Part shown: in pieces, positions 32,121-45,169 of the stretch
Position numbering within the stretch: position 1 is the stretch's first letter
How the letters are laid out: each line of letters begins with the position of its first letter
DNA from: Nemophila menziesii
Lineage: Eukaryota > Streptophyta > Magnoliopsida > Boraginales > Hydrophyllaceae
DNA: 64,000 nucleotides
Direction of reading: 5' to 3'
Assembly (NCBI GenBank): GCA_029959085.1
Contig: JARWIR010000047.1
Location: 3,596,001-3,660,000, forward strand
Translations under genes and position numbers: made by a program
Notes under the pieces: model-generated
Told to the model about the DNA's origin: nothing
Database searches by the model: none
What the model saw: the letters and a program-made list of their open reading frames with translations, nothing else

Positions 32121-34266
32121 TGATTCTTTGATAAGTTGATATTAATTATTAATTTTTTTATTATCTTGTCAATGAATTATTGCTTATCATTTATAATGGA
32201 TATACTCACTTTTATTACTTTAGATATTTTTAATTTCTAGGAAAATAAGTATCATTGTTATTTTTAAATTTAATTAATTTTGTTTTGTTATTATTTAATA
32301 TATTTTCTTCTAACTTTTATTAGGTGTATATTAATTTGAAAAACACTTTTCTTGAACTTGATCGGAAACATTTTATTTTTATATATTGGAATTATTTATA
32401 TTAAAAATTTAAGTTGGATATTGGTCATTATCAATCGAATTATAGTCCTGGTTATCCGTTATCAAGGGTGTTTTAGAAATTTTATTTAGCAAGGGTTCTA
32501 ACATTACAAAATCTTGGTAAGGAAAATTCCCTATGTAGTTCATGAACTATATCCGTTTAGTTATGGCCTTGCTATCTCTTCTTATGTGGGCATACTTCTC
32601 TTAATGTGATATGACTTAGGTGAGAACAAAGCTGAAGTTTTTTGTTGGAACATTGCTGATATGATCTATGGGTGGTTGTTCAGATTAAGTGGGGGTACTT
32701 TTGTGGAATTTAAGATGTTGGAAGTTCTTATATACATTAAATATTTTGGATTCATGATACCATGTTTCTATGCTCTATAATTTATATATGGTCTTTAGTT
32801 GTTCCAGTTTATCTGGTTATCTGGTTATCTTAAACTAGTCTCATATTCATTAACACAAAAAAAAACACCCCAAATCTAGTATCTACAATTCCAAACTATT
32901 ATACACAAATAGAAACTAAGGCTGTAGTGTAAAACCAGAAAGCTAGAAATGAAAAGTCAGCATTCTAATGAAACCCCCACTTATCATAATACATCAAGTT
33001 TAACAACTAGACAGAAATTGAGCAAGATAACTTTTATTTAAGAAGTGTGCTTTGAGACTATCTTAATGGTATTTTGAATGGTTCTACTTCTAAGTCACGA
33101 TAGACTTCAACTATTCCTAAAAGGTCCTCTCATATCATCTTTGTCATGTTGGGTTTTGAACACGGAATATCACCAATTGGGTTGTCCATAGATCTCTTAT
33201 ATTAAATTTCTCGTAAATAATTAACGTTTTTTTTGTTAAATATTTGAATCATTACTTCCTTTTTTTATCAAGTTCACTTTTTTTATATTTGTAAAGAAAA
33301 ATGTTCTTAAAGTGTAATATTTATAGTAGACAGAGACATGCACAAAAGTTTTATTATATTTTTGGGTTGTTTGTGAAATTATTTTAGTATATTATTCTCA
33401 ATCCTAATATTATTATCACGACAACTAACATGTGATTTTGGGCGAGACAAGCTAGCTCACCCGATAGTATCATTCTAGTGGAGGGACACAATGGTCTAAA
33501 TGACTAACAATTGATATTCTTGAGCATATTGATAAACCCGATACTTTTGTATTAAATACTTCCTTTGAAGTATGAGTAGTGAATTTGTTAACAATGACGA
33601 TGAATTTATTGTAATTTTTTTCCAAAATACGACCCACTTAAAAAATATCGATTTATGGGTCATTGATCATCAAAATAGTAAACATATAGAGTAAATATAC
33701 TATTTATCCCTATAATATTACTCATTTGACATATTACGCCATGTTCTCTAAAACGTGTCCATTCATCCATGTACAAAACTTTCAAGCTAAATTACACATA
33801 TTAACATATTTTGTCTAATTTTTTAGTTAAGTTATTATTAAATTATTTATAATCATTATTAATTAATTTATATTATTATATTGACCTATAAGTTTATCAA
33901 ATTTAAAATTGATCTTCCTATTTTGCTAAAAATATTTAAATACATCAAATTAAAAAAAATTAATAAATATCCGCCATCCCCTTCGTCTTTTTCACACAAC
34001 CCTATATTTCATAGTCAACCACTAAGAAAGTAAATTCAAAACATTTTTCTTCATAGTTTGATGATAAGGTTATGAAGGAAAAATAAAAGAATCTTGCTAG
34101 CACTATAGTGTCAAGAAAAGCTTCTACTCAATTGGACGAAACATGATCGGTTTAAGTTAAGTTTCATGAATAACCAAAATGTGACTTTCCATACTAAAAA
34201 TAATGTATTTGATTTTTTGAAATGGTTCCATAAGACGATTATTTTTTCTATTATTCTTATTTTGTG

Positions 34267-34395
34267 ATGGATTTTATATTAAGTGGGTTCATTCTTGAAG
34301 CAATTAGTAATCCAATTTTACTTGTTGTTGTCGTTGTTGTTCGTTTTGCCATTGTTACAGTTGTATTTACTTGTAATACCTGCTATGAAAAATGA
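34267..34395 (+). CDS. Short hydrophobic peptide frame, copy 2 (42 aa)
   Basis: MDFILSGFILEAISNPILL, a poly-Val stretch, then FTCNTCYEK and TGA. Versus copy 1 it differs by few substitutions, including the stop-to-Cys change, and no frame-breaking indel within the shared 37 codons. Function unknown; coding status doubtful. Confidence 0.18.
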   Translation: MDFILSGFILEAISNPILLVVVVVVRFAIVTVVFTCNTCYEK

Positions 34396-37300
34396 GTTAT
34401 CACTAGTTTCATTACTTGGATTAAAGAGATGCAATAGAGTTAGAATCCATACTACATTATAATAATGTTAGATCCATGAAACCATAATCTAAAGGCGTCA
34501 AAAAGCCTCAAATTAAGTATCTTTACGATTATTGGAGTGTACAGTAATTTGCAAACGTTTACTCCATCATTTATTTCATAGAATAGAAAGTATGATCAAA
34601 CTATATTCACTTAACTCTAAATTAAATTTACACATATGTTTCTTATGTCCTAAAAATCAAATCTTTGAGAGTAACAATAATTCTATCACGAAAATGATGA
34701 TTTGATGAAATTATTTGGGGGTTATTTGTATAGTGAGGAGTTCCACGAAGAAACATATCAAAAGATATTTCAAATTTAGAATTCAAAGATATACAAGTAA
34801 TATACAGTGAAGTATAACTTGATTTGGCCTTATAAATTTAAAACCATCTTTTGAAATATTGTTTTTCATTAGAATACGGTTAATTTATACCATTCAGTGT
34901 ACTATGCATATGGAGAAAATCATCTTGCGTAGTTTTCTTCACTTGTACATGCTCCACTCGCGTCAACAAATTGTAAGCTTCATTAACTAGTAATTAAAGA
35001 TGGTTTTAATTTTAAAGAATATTTTGAGGTTTTATGTTTAAAATAATTTTTAACATTTTTGATTTAAATTATTTTGTATCATTAATGAATGTTTTGGGTA
35101 ATGATAATGGTGATGATGGTGATGATAATAGTGGTGGATGTGTATGAAGAAGGTGGTCTGAAGATAGGTAAGGAGGAGGTTGCAAAATTAATCAATGTAG
35201 GTTGGGATGTGTATGAAAAAATAAATTTATGGGTTAATTGATTCTTTCAAACTTGTGGGTTAAATTAATAATTTCCAATTATCTAAATTAATTAAGAATA
35301 ATTTAACAGAGTCTTTGATCGGACCTACCAAAAGACAATAAACTTGCAGATGATTTGTATAGTGATAAAGGGTCACGCATTAAAAAGTAGGGTGTCTTCT
35401 ATCAAAAGGGTCATAGTAGAAAATATTTTGAGTGTATTTACTATAAGATATATAAAACTAAAGGTTTTTAGGCGTCCTCGTCGAGCACAATGAAACTTCA
35501 CCATAAAAACTCACTACGTGATCAACACACACATATATATAAGGATCAAACTATAAATATTTACAAATGTATAAAATGTTTCCACTATATTATCGATAAT
35601 GATACAAAATATACCATTTCATCGCTCTTATAAGCTCCCATGTTTGAGGGTCATTTATCACAAATTTACTTTTAACTCGAGTGCTACCGCAAGTATATTC
35701 TAGTGGTCATTAATATTTGCTACTTGGGTAGGACATTACCATCTCATAAAGACCCAAAAGATCTTAAAACGCTATATGTGCCCATGGATGATGTTTATTA
35801 TTCTATCAACAATCCAAAATAGTAATCATAACTGTATAACTTTTGTGTCATCCTTATTCATAATGCATTTGAGCCATTAATGTCGTAAAATAGTGATCAT
35901 CAACATCTAATTCAATATATTCAATTCTTGACTGGGGAACACCAAAGGCCTACTAGTATCATTAATGACAACAACTCTACTATTTGTACTTTCAATCATA
36001 TCTCAATAATCAGATTATCTAAGAATTTTTTAATTATTCGAGTTCATCATCCTTAAAAATCATATAATTAAAAAATTAAAATGTTAAAACCGTACCTAGA
36101 AAATATATTTGATCTTTAAAAACCCTAGTCGTGGCCTAATATACCCATTTTAAAACATATAAACTATAGATTAGAAATGATTAATCATGGTAAAAACATC
36201 AACAAAATTCAAACATTAGAGAGTCATAAATGCATATCATACTATTAGGTGAATGATTACTTTGAAGGCCATTTAACTAGAAGAACAAGATAAATTAGAC
36301 ACACACATTTTGTGTTGTATCTAGATATAGAGATGAGATAAGAATGAGGTACAAGATATAATATGGCATGTGCAAGAGAATAGATATTAGATTAATTCAT
36401 ATCTGAAACAAAGCTAAGTGGCCAATATTTTTGCAAGTTAAAAACACAAGATATGTGTCATATTACGATTTGTATTAGACCATCCAATATTGGAAGGAAT
36501 AATTTTCCCTTGAACAACTAAAAGATGTAATTCCTCAAATGGTCATGAGTTATACAATTATTATAGGTTTGCTCCTCAAAATTGTTTGCTACAGGGTATT
36601 TAACTTTGAAAAAGGGGCAGAGTCAAGATATTTTATTTGTGGATGGGAGGGATAATTAATGCTCTCGAACCATTTATATTAGAGGGGGAGTAGAACTCAG
36701 AATTTTATTATTTTGTTATGGCCTTGATATCTCTTCTTATGGTTGCATAATTCTATTATATATTTAGCATAAAGTGTAAATCTTGATTACTAAATTTTTA
36801 GGTAACTTATCATTATTTTTTAAATGTTTATTTATAAGAATAGTATGGTTATATCTGTAAGAATCACACCATGAATATTTACGAATATATGCACTGCAAT
36901 GATCATGTCCCTATTACCATTGATAGGTAGACTAACATGTTTCCACTACTTTATCGTAAATGTTATGAAATGTACCATTTTATCAGTCTTATAGGTCCTA
37001 TTGTTTGAGTGCCTTTTAAATAAATTTATTCTAACTTTTGTATTAGAGGGCCACCAGAAGCATCCTCCATGTGGTTTTAAACATTTACTATTTGTGCATG
37101 ATACTACTATCTCGAGAAGGAATGAAAGATTTCTAAAACTAGTATGTGCTTATGAATGATGGTTTTTGCTCTACCACCAATCCAAACATGTAAACATAAG
37201 TGTATAAGTCGTGTCTCGCCCTTATTGAAAATGTGATTTAGCAATCGAGGTAATAAGACAACATTAGTAATCATAAACATCTAACTTTGACATAGCATGT

Positions 37301-37780
37301 TATATATAACAAGTATCATTAATGACATATGTACTTTGAAGCATGTTCTAATAATGTAGCGTGTTTATCAATTTGAAAAATCATCTAATTTTAAAATTAA
37401 AGTGTTTAAATTATTTCAAGCACTAGTAATTTACTAAAATTTTCAAATTCTTCACATACCTATTAATAGTTTATTATAGATAATAAACAAATTAAGGAAA
37501 TAAAGGATTCAAAATCTTAATAACCAAAGGTAAAAAAACAACTAAATCACATTTCACTAGTATCACATATTTTTTAAAGATACATTAATACAAATAATAG
37601 AAACGAGTAGCACCTTATCGTATAAAGAATAAAGAATAAACCAAAATTAATCATATATTATATGTTAATTTTAAAAAAAGAATAACTCGAAATTTATTCA
37701 ATTAACCAAAAGGTAAAAAAATAAATTATTTATGGGATATCGTAATCTAAATCTGTATATATTATATCGTCTTTGTAACA

Positions 37781-37990
37781 TAATATAAAGCCGCTACCCT
37801 CCGTTCCTAATATCGAACACAAGCCCCCACCCTTTATCATCTATACTTAACACATTACACAAAATTTTCTATGTAGTACCATCATTTTGTATTGATTAAT
37901 CTAATGTGCCCCCTTCTTAAATGTGCTTCTTTTTTCCTTCCTTCTTCGATCTTCTCATCTTTATGTATCTTTCGTTGAATATTCCATTTC
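37781..37990 (+). promoter_or_regulatory. Promoter-like module, copy 3
   Basis: Same TATA-like and CT-rich elements as copies 1 and 2, lying within unit 2. Confidence 0.22.
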
Positions 37991-40147
37991 AATAGATGAT
38001 TCTTTGATAAGTTGATATTAATTATTAATTTTATTTTATTATCTTGTCAATGAATTATTGCTTATCATTTATAATGGATATACTCACTTTTATTACTTTA
38101 GATATTTTTAATTTCTAGGAAAATAAGTATCATTGTAATTTTTAAATTTAATTAATTTTGTTTTGTTATTATTTAATATATTTTCTTCTAACTTTTATTA
38201 GGTGTATATTAATTTGAAAAACACTTTTCTTGAACTTGATTGGAAACATTTTATTTTTATATATTGGAATTATTTATATTGAAAATTTAAGTTGGATATT
38301 GGTCATTATCAATCGAAATATAGTCCTGGTTATCCGTTATCAGGGGTGTTTTAGAAATTTTATTTAGCAAGGGTTCTAACATTACAAAATCTTGGTAAGG
38401 AAAATTCCCTATGTAGTTCATGAACTATATCCATTTAGTTATGGACTTGATATCTCTTCTTATGTGGCCATACTTCTCTTAATGTGATATGACTTATGTG
38501 AGAACGAAGCTGAAGTTTTTTGTTGGAACATTGCTGATATGATCTATGGGTGGTTGTTCAGATTAAGTGGGGGTACTTTTGTGAAACTTAAGATGTTGGA
38601 AGTTCTTATATACATTAAATATTTTGGATTCATGATACCATGTTTCTATGCTCTATATTTTATATATGGTCTTCAGTTGCTCCAGTTTATCTGGTTATCT
38701 GGTAAAATCTTAAACTAGTCTCATATTCATTAACACAAAAAAAAAACACCCCAAATCTAGTATCTACAATTCCAAACTATAATACATCAAATAGAAACGA
38801 AGGCTATAGTGTAAAACCAGAAAGCTAGAAATGAAAAGTCAGCATTCTAATGAAACCCCCACTTATCATAATCCATCAAGTTTAATAACCAGACAGAAAT
38901 TGAGCAAGATAACATTTATTTAAGAAGTGTGCTTTGAGACTGTCTTAATAGTATTTTGAATGGTTCTACTTCTAAGTAACGATAGACTTCAACTACTCGT
39001 AAAAGGTCCTCTCATATCATCTTTGTCATGTTGGGCTTTGAACACAGAATATCACCAATTGGGTTGTCCATAGATCTCTTATATTAAATTTCTCGTAAAT
39101 AATAAAGTTTGTTTTGTTAAATATTTGAATCATTACTTCCTTTTTTAATCAAGTTCACTTTTTTTATATTTGTAAAGAAAAATGTGCTTAAAGTGTAATA
39201 TTTATAGTAGACAGAGACATGCACAAAAGTTTTATTATATTATTGGGTTGTTTATGAAATTGTTTTGGTATATTATTCTCAATCCTAATATTATTATCAC
39301 GACAACTAACATGTGATTTTGGGCGAGACAAGCTAGCCCACCCGATAGTATCATTCTAGTGGAGGGACACAATGGTCTAAATGACTAACAATCTATATTC
39401 TTGAGCATATTGATAAACCCGATACTTTTGTATCAAATACTTCCTCTGAAATATGAGTAGTGAATTTGTTAACAATGACGATGAATTTATTGTAATTTTT
39501 TTCCAAAATACGACCCACTTAAAAAATATCGTTTTTGGGTCATTGATCATCAAAATAGTAAACATATAGAGTAAATATACTATTTACCCCTATAATATTA
39601 CTCATTTGACATATTATGCCATGTTTTCTAAAACGTGTCCATTCAACCATGTACAAAACATTCAAGCTAAATTACACATATTAACATATTTTGTCTAATT
39701 TTTTAGTTAAGTTATTATTAAATTATTTATAATCATAATTAATTAATTTATATTATTATATTGACCCATAAGTTTATCATATTTAAAATTGATCTCCCTA
39801 TTTTGCTAAAAATATTTAAATACATCAAATTAAAAAAAAATTTATAAATATCCGCCATTCCCTTCGTCTTTTTCACACAACCCTATATTTCATAGTCAAC
39901 CACTAAGAAAGTAAATTCAAAACATTTTTCTTTATAGTTTGATGATAAGGTTATGAAGGAAAAATAAAAGAATCTTGCTAGCACTATAGTGTCAAGAAAA
40001 GCTTCTACTCAATTGGACGAAACATGATCGGTTTAAGTTATGTTTCATGAATAACACAAATGTGACTTGCCATACTAAAAATAATGTATTTCATTTTTTG
40101 AAATGGTTCCATAAGACTATTATTTTGTCTATTATTCTTATTTTGTG

Positions 40148-40288
40148 ATGGATTTTATATTAAGTGGGTTCATTCTTGAAACAATTAGTAATCCAATTTT
40201 ACTTGTTGTTGTCGTTGTTGTTCGTTTTGCCATTGTTACAGTTGTATTTACTTGTAATACCTGCTATGGAAAAATGAGTTATCACTAA
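40148..40288 (+). CDS. Short hydrophobic peptide frame, copy 3 (46 aa)
   Basis: MDFILSGFILETISNPILL (Ala to Thr versus copy 2), a poly-Val stretch, FTCNTCYGKMSYH and TAA. The C-terminus drifts among the three copies while the first ~37 codons stay open. Function unknown. Confidence 0.18.
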   Translation: MDFILSGFILETISNPILLVVVVVVRFAIVTVVFTCNTCYGKMSYH

Positions 40289-42342
40289 TTTCATTACTTG
40301 GATTGAAGAGATGCAATAGAGTTAGAATCCATACTACATTATAATAATGTTAGATCCATCAAACCATAATCTAAAGGCGTAAAAAAGCCTCAAATTAAGC
40401 ATCTTTACGATTATTGGAGTGTACAGTAATGTGCAAACGTTTACTCCATCATTTATTTCATATAATAAAAAGTATGCTCAAACTAGATTCTCTTAACTCC
40501 AAATTAAATTTAAAATTTTAGCTAATACACATATGTTTCTTATGTCCTAAAAATCAAATCTTTGAGAGTAACAATAATTCTATCACGAAAATGATGATTT
40601 GATAAAATTATTTGGGGGTTATTTGTATAGTGAGGAGTTTCTCGAAGAAACATATCAAAAGATATTTCAAATTTAGAATTCAAAGATATACAAGTAATAT
40701 ACAGTGAAGTATAATTTGATTTGGCCTTATAAATTTAAAACCATCTTTTGAAATATTGTTTTTCATTAGAATATGGTTAATTTATACCATTCAGTGTACT
40801 ATGCATATGGAGATACTATGCATATGGAGAAAATCATCTTGCGTAGTTTTCTTCACTTGTACATGCTCCACTCGCGTCAACAAATTGTAAGCTTCATTAA
40901 CTAGTAATTAAAGATGGTTTTAATTTTAAAGAATATTTTGAGGTTTTATGTTTAAAATAATTTTTAACATTTTTTATTTAAATTATTTTGTATCATTAAT
41001 GAATGTTTTGGGTAATGATAATGGTGATGATGGTGATGATAATAGTGGTGGATGTGTATGAAGAAGGTGGTCTGAAGATAGGTAAGGAGGAGGTTGCAAA
41101 ATCAATCAATGTAGGTTGGGATGTGTATGAAAAAAATAAATTTATGGGTTAATTGATTCTTTCAAACTTGTGGGTTATATTAATAATTTTAAATTATCTA
41201 AATTAATTAAGAATAATTTAACAGAGTCTTTGATCGGACCTACCAAAAGACAATATTCTTGCACATGATATGTATAGTGATAAAGGGTCACACTTTAAAA
41301 AGTAGGGTGTCTTCTATCAAAAGGGTCATAGTAGAAAATATTTTGAGTGTATTTACTATAAGATATATAAAACTAAAGGTTTTTAGGCGTCCTCGTCGAG
41401 CACAATGAAACTTCACCATAAAAACTCACTACGTGATCAACAAACACACATATATATATAAGGATCAAACTATAAATATTTACAAATGTATAAAATGTTT
41501 CCACTATATTATCGATAATGATACAAAATATACCATTTCATCGCTCTTATAAGCTCCCATGTTTGAGGGTCATTTATCACAAATTTACTTTTAACTCGAG
41601 TGCTACCGCAAGTATATTCTAGTGGTCATTAATATTTGCTACTTGGGCAGGACATTACCATCTCATAAAGACCCAAAAGATCTCAAAACGCTATATGTGT
41701 CCATGGATGATGTTTATTATTCTATTAACAATCCAAACTAGTAAACATAACTGTATAACTTTTGTGTCATCCTTATTCATAATGTATTTTAGCAATTAAT
41801 GTCGTAAAATAGTGATCATCAACATCTAATTCAATATATTCAATTCTTGACTGGGAACACCAATGGCCTACTAGTATCATTAATGACAACAACTCTACAA
41901 TTTCTACTTTCAATCATATCTCAATAATCAGATTATCTAAGAATTTTTTAATTATTCGAGTTCATCCATCTTAAAAATCATATAATTACAAAATTAAAAT
42001 GTTAAAACCATACCTGGAAAATTTATTTGATCTTTAAAAACCCTAGTCGTGGCCTAATATACCCATTTTAAAACATATAAACTATAGATTAGAAATGATT
42101 AATTATGGTAAAAACATCAACAAAATTCATACATTAGAGAGTCATAAATGGATATCATACTATTAGGTAAATGATTACTTTGAAGGCCATTTAACTAGAA
42201 GAACAAGATAAATTAGACACACACATTTTGTGTTGTATCTAGATATAGAGATGAGATAAGAATGAGGTACAAGATATAATATGGCATGTGCAAGAGAATA
42301 GATATTAGATTAATTCATATCTGAAACAAAGCTAAGTGGCCA

Positions 42343-44503
42343 ACATTTTTAAAATATAATGGTCTTTGTAATAATGTAGATTATATGGTAATAATTCTTT
42401 TAGGGCCTTCCAAAACCCTTAATTTTGGACCATATTGGGCAATCTAGTGTGTTAGTAAAGATTTTTAGGATCGGTATTTGTTTTTTCCTATTATTGACCA
42501 TAACAATTCAACAAAGGCTAACTTCTTCATAGGTTTAATTTTTTTTTTTATTTATCTGCATTACATTGTCAATAGTTTATTTATTTATTCAATTTTTGTT
42601 TTAATTGATATATTCTTTCTTTCATTTACTTTGGAAAATTCAATTTGTTTTGATGAAAAGTAAAGATTGAGATTATTTTTTAATTACATATATTAATTAT
42701 TAAGATTAATGAAAGATAATATAAGAAAGATTCATTTGTGTACAGAAAAAATTTACAAAATAATCAGTATAGAATTTACTATAAATTTTAGAAAAAATTT
42801 ATAATCCTTACAATTATGAAATAGAATAAAAATATGATTAAAATTGTTGATATAATGATATAGAGCAAACTTAACATTATAATTTCTCTTGAAATTTATC
42901 CCTAAATTTGCAAAAGTAACATTTAAACCCCTTATCTTTTAATTTTGTTATGGTGTTGATCACTTGTATATCTTTTCATTATGTTATAAGTGTCATATTA
43001 TGGACATTTATAGTGAAATTATTGCATAATATAGGATCATACACTGCAATTCACTCATAAAGAAAAAAATCTCCTTCCTTTTTACAACTTCTTTTCCAAG
43101 AAAATGTTTTTTACTTTTTGCTTCAAGGCTAAATATCTTTAGGTAATTTGTGTTTTAATTTTTATTTGATATATTTAACAATAATAATTGAATTATGAAT
43201 TAAATAATAGAACTTGTCCTGAACGGTTTAAACATCTCACAAGGAACAAATGAGATTCAGACCTTTGACAATAAAATTCTCCAAATAGGTATGATTTTTC
43301 CTTAAGAGTAGTTTTTTTCGTAATATATGGATATAGGGACCTATAATACAATTTGTTCTAGAAAATGGTAACTTTTGGATTTCGTGATAACATTAGGCCT
43401 TTATCTCGTAAATGTGACATTTGCCCCCTTAGATTTCAATTATGTGACAATGGAAGTCACTTTTCTGTAATTTCATTAGGTTTATAAGTGTTGGCTAGTA
43501 AAATAGATTTTTAGGGAATTTTTATAATAAAGCTTATACAATATCTTTTTAAAATGTATTTTTATATCTTTGTTTACTTATGTAGTTGTGACTTGCATTC
43601 TATAGGTAAATAACTCATTTGGTACATTATTTTGCAAAAGTAACATTTTAATCCCTTATCTTTTGATAATGATAACAATGTTATCCTTTTTTTTATTTCC
43701 CTTATATTAGTAAAATGACATATTTAAGGGTATTTTGGTTGTTTATCACACCAATTGCACAGTGACATGTGGGTTTAACCCATATAATAATGGAAATATA
43801 AAAGGACTAACACTAGAACAAAAAAATAGGGATTAAAGGTTACATTTACAAGATAAGGTTCTAGATTGTAAAAAAAATGAAGGAATTAATAGGTTATTTA
43901 ATCCTTTAATTATATTTTCCACCCTCTAAGTTTTTTATATAATTGTGTATTACGATAAATTATTTTCTAATTATTTTATTTTAATATGTAAACAAATTTG
44001 TTTGTAGTTTAAAAAGAAGAACTCTTGAAAAAGTTTATGCCTTTGGTGAGATCTCGCTTTTCTTTCTCCACATTTTTGGTGACTCAAAATTTGAAAGATA
44101 ATCTAGCTACTCATTGTTTTCGGGGGAAGCTTTAGGATTGTTTTTGGTGTGGTCTTTGTCGTTTTTTTTGTTCCTACAGAAATTGTCCCCGGAGGTGAAA
44201 CTTGAAGCATGCATAGGGTTAAATTCGGTGAGATTGTTGTATTATTTCTTGAATCAAACATATCTTTGATGTTGAAGATATTGTTGTTGATGTTAAGACC
44301 CTGATTTCACGTCTATCGGTCATAATGTTTTATAAAAGCTTTGATTAGGATGACATGTTATCTCATTTCCATTATTCTTCATGTCTTGGAATATTTTTCA
44401 ATAGTGATTGGTATCTCTTGGAAATATCTATTCATTCCCTCGAATAATAATACATTGTGCATTATTGTTTGACAAACGATTTTGATAAGTTGATAACTTG
44501 ATT
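42343..44503. other. AT-rich DNA with dispersed TTAGTCC/ATATAGGG repeat pieces
   Basis: 42,890-43,060, 43,320-43,470 and 43,620-43,860 carry degraded members of the composite repeat seen at 11.1-11.9 kb. The frame at 42,478-42,663 is Phe/Ile-rich chance coding. 44,040-44,300 is less AT-rich (GGTGAGATCTCGC, GAAGCATGCATAGGG) but I recognise no gene in it. Confidence 0.45.
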
Positions 44504-44646
44504 GGTGGAACTACATCCTGGATTGATGAACCTCTACCATGGATCGGTGGAGCTCCCCCTAGATTGGTGGGGCTCCGTCCTGGATCGGTGGAGATCTACC
44601 CCGGATAAGTGTTACTCTGCCATGGATCAGTGAAACTTAACTCTCA
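44504..44646 (+). repeat. 21-bp minisatellite, about seven units
   Basis: Units begin GGTGGA or a variant and end CCTGGATC-like: for example GGTGGAACTACATCCTGGATT, with later starts spaced 20-21 bp. GC-rich compared with its setting. One frame is open through six units (GGTTSWIDEPLPWIGGAPP and onward) but has no start or context. It directly abuts the end of the Dof pseudogene frame. Confidence 0.85.
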
Positions 44647-44650
44647 TTGG

Positions 44651-45169
44651 TCAAAATCTATCTTGTTGAAGCCTGCGGGTCGCATACCTATTTAAGCCAT
44701 TTAAAATAAAAGTATTTTCCAAATAATTACCTCTTGGTGGAGTCCAATTCATATTTATCATACTTGTAGCCAAATTATATGGCATAGACTTATTACAAGA
44801 TTTAATAAAATTTATATGGGGCTTAGTTTCGAAGGAGGAATTTACTATTGCTTGGTTTTTAGCAGACATACCAAAACTTCTTGTAACTGAACAAGACAAG
44901 CCATATAAATTCAATACTGGTGGTAGTGGTGTGACATTACTTGACGAGTCATCCTCACCATTTGAGCTGGATGATGAATCCTTTCCATGCTTTGCCTTTC
45001 GGATTCCACCAGTAACAGATACATTCCTCTGTCATCCACCCTAAGTCCAATACCTTTTATAGTTCTTGCAGATGTACCTCAGTTGCGTAATGTTGTTATT
45101 GTTATTATAACAAAATTTTGTTTTATCTGAGTCATACCGAGTGCATTTGTAATGCGCATGTTCCACCAT
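44651..45169 (-). pseudogene. Dof-type zinc-finger transcription factor pseudogene
   Basis: Dof proteins are plant-specific transcription factors that bind AAAG-core sites through one CX2CX21CX2C zinc finger. On the minus strand, from an ATG at 45,169 (MVEHAHYKC), the finger reads KCTRYDSDKTKFCYNNNNN, then ITQLRYICKNYKRYW. This aligns with the canonical Dof spacing, including the KFCYxNN and RYxCKxxxRYW hallmarks. Two of four zinc-binding cysteines are Tyr (CTRY and CKNY). Two in-frame stops (TAG after RYWT, TGA after GG) replace residues of the following basic stretch; QRNVSVTGG...RKAKHGK then resembles the usual LRNVPVGGG-RK segment. A Ser-rich linker (KDSSSSSNGEDDSSS) and an open C-terminal part ending at 44,651 follow. 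Clearly a dead gene with a recognisable ancestor. Confidence 0.88.

Larger units (their letters stand above)
30591..36423 (+). repeat. 5.83-kb tandem duplication, unit 1
   Basis: Starts AATATTTTTGCAAGTTAAAA and ends AGCTAAGTGGCC. It contains modules also seen singly at 7.3-10.8, 12.7-13.1 and 26.8-28.9 kb. Its last ~480 bp (35,940-36,423) occur only here and in unit 2. Compared with unit 2, segments I checked differ by roughly 3-5 per 100 bases. No gene other than a doubtful short peptide frame. Confidence 0.93.
36424..42342 (+). repeat. 5.83-kb tandem duplication, unit 2
   Basis: Direct copy of 30,591-36,423. The central junction GGCC-AATATTTTTG joins the right edge of unit 1 to the left edge of unit 2. 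The right edge of unit 2 reads GGCC-AACATTTTTA. Unit-2-specific changes include a 17-bp tandem repeat at 40,798-40,831 and an extra TTTAGCTAATACAC-like stretch near 40,517. Confidence 0.93.
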
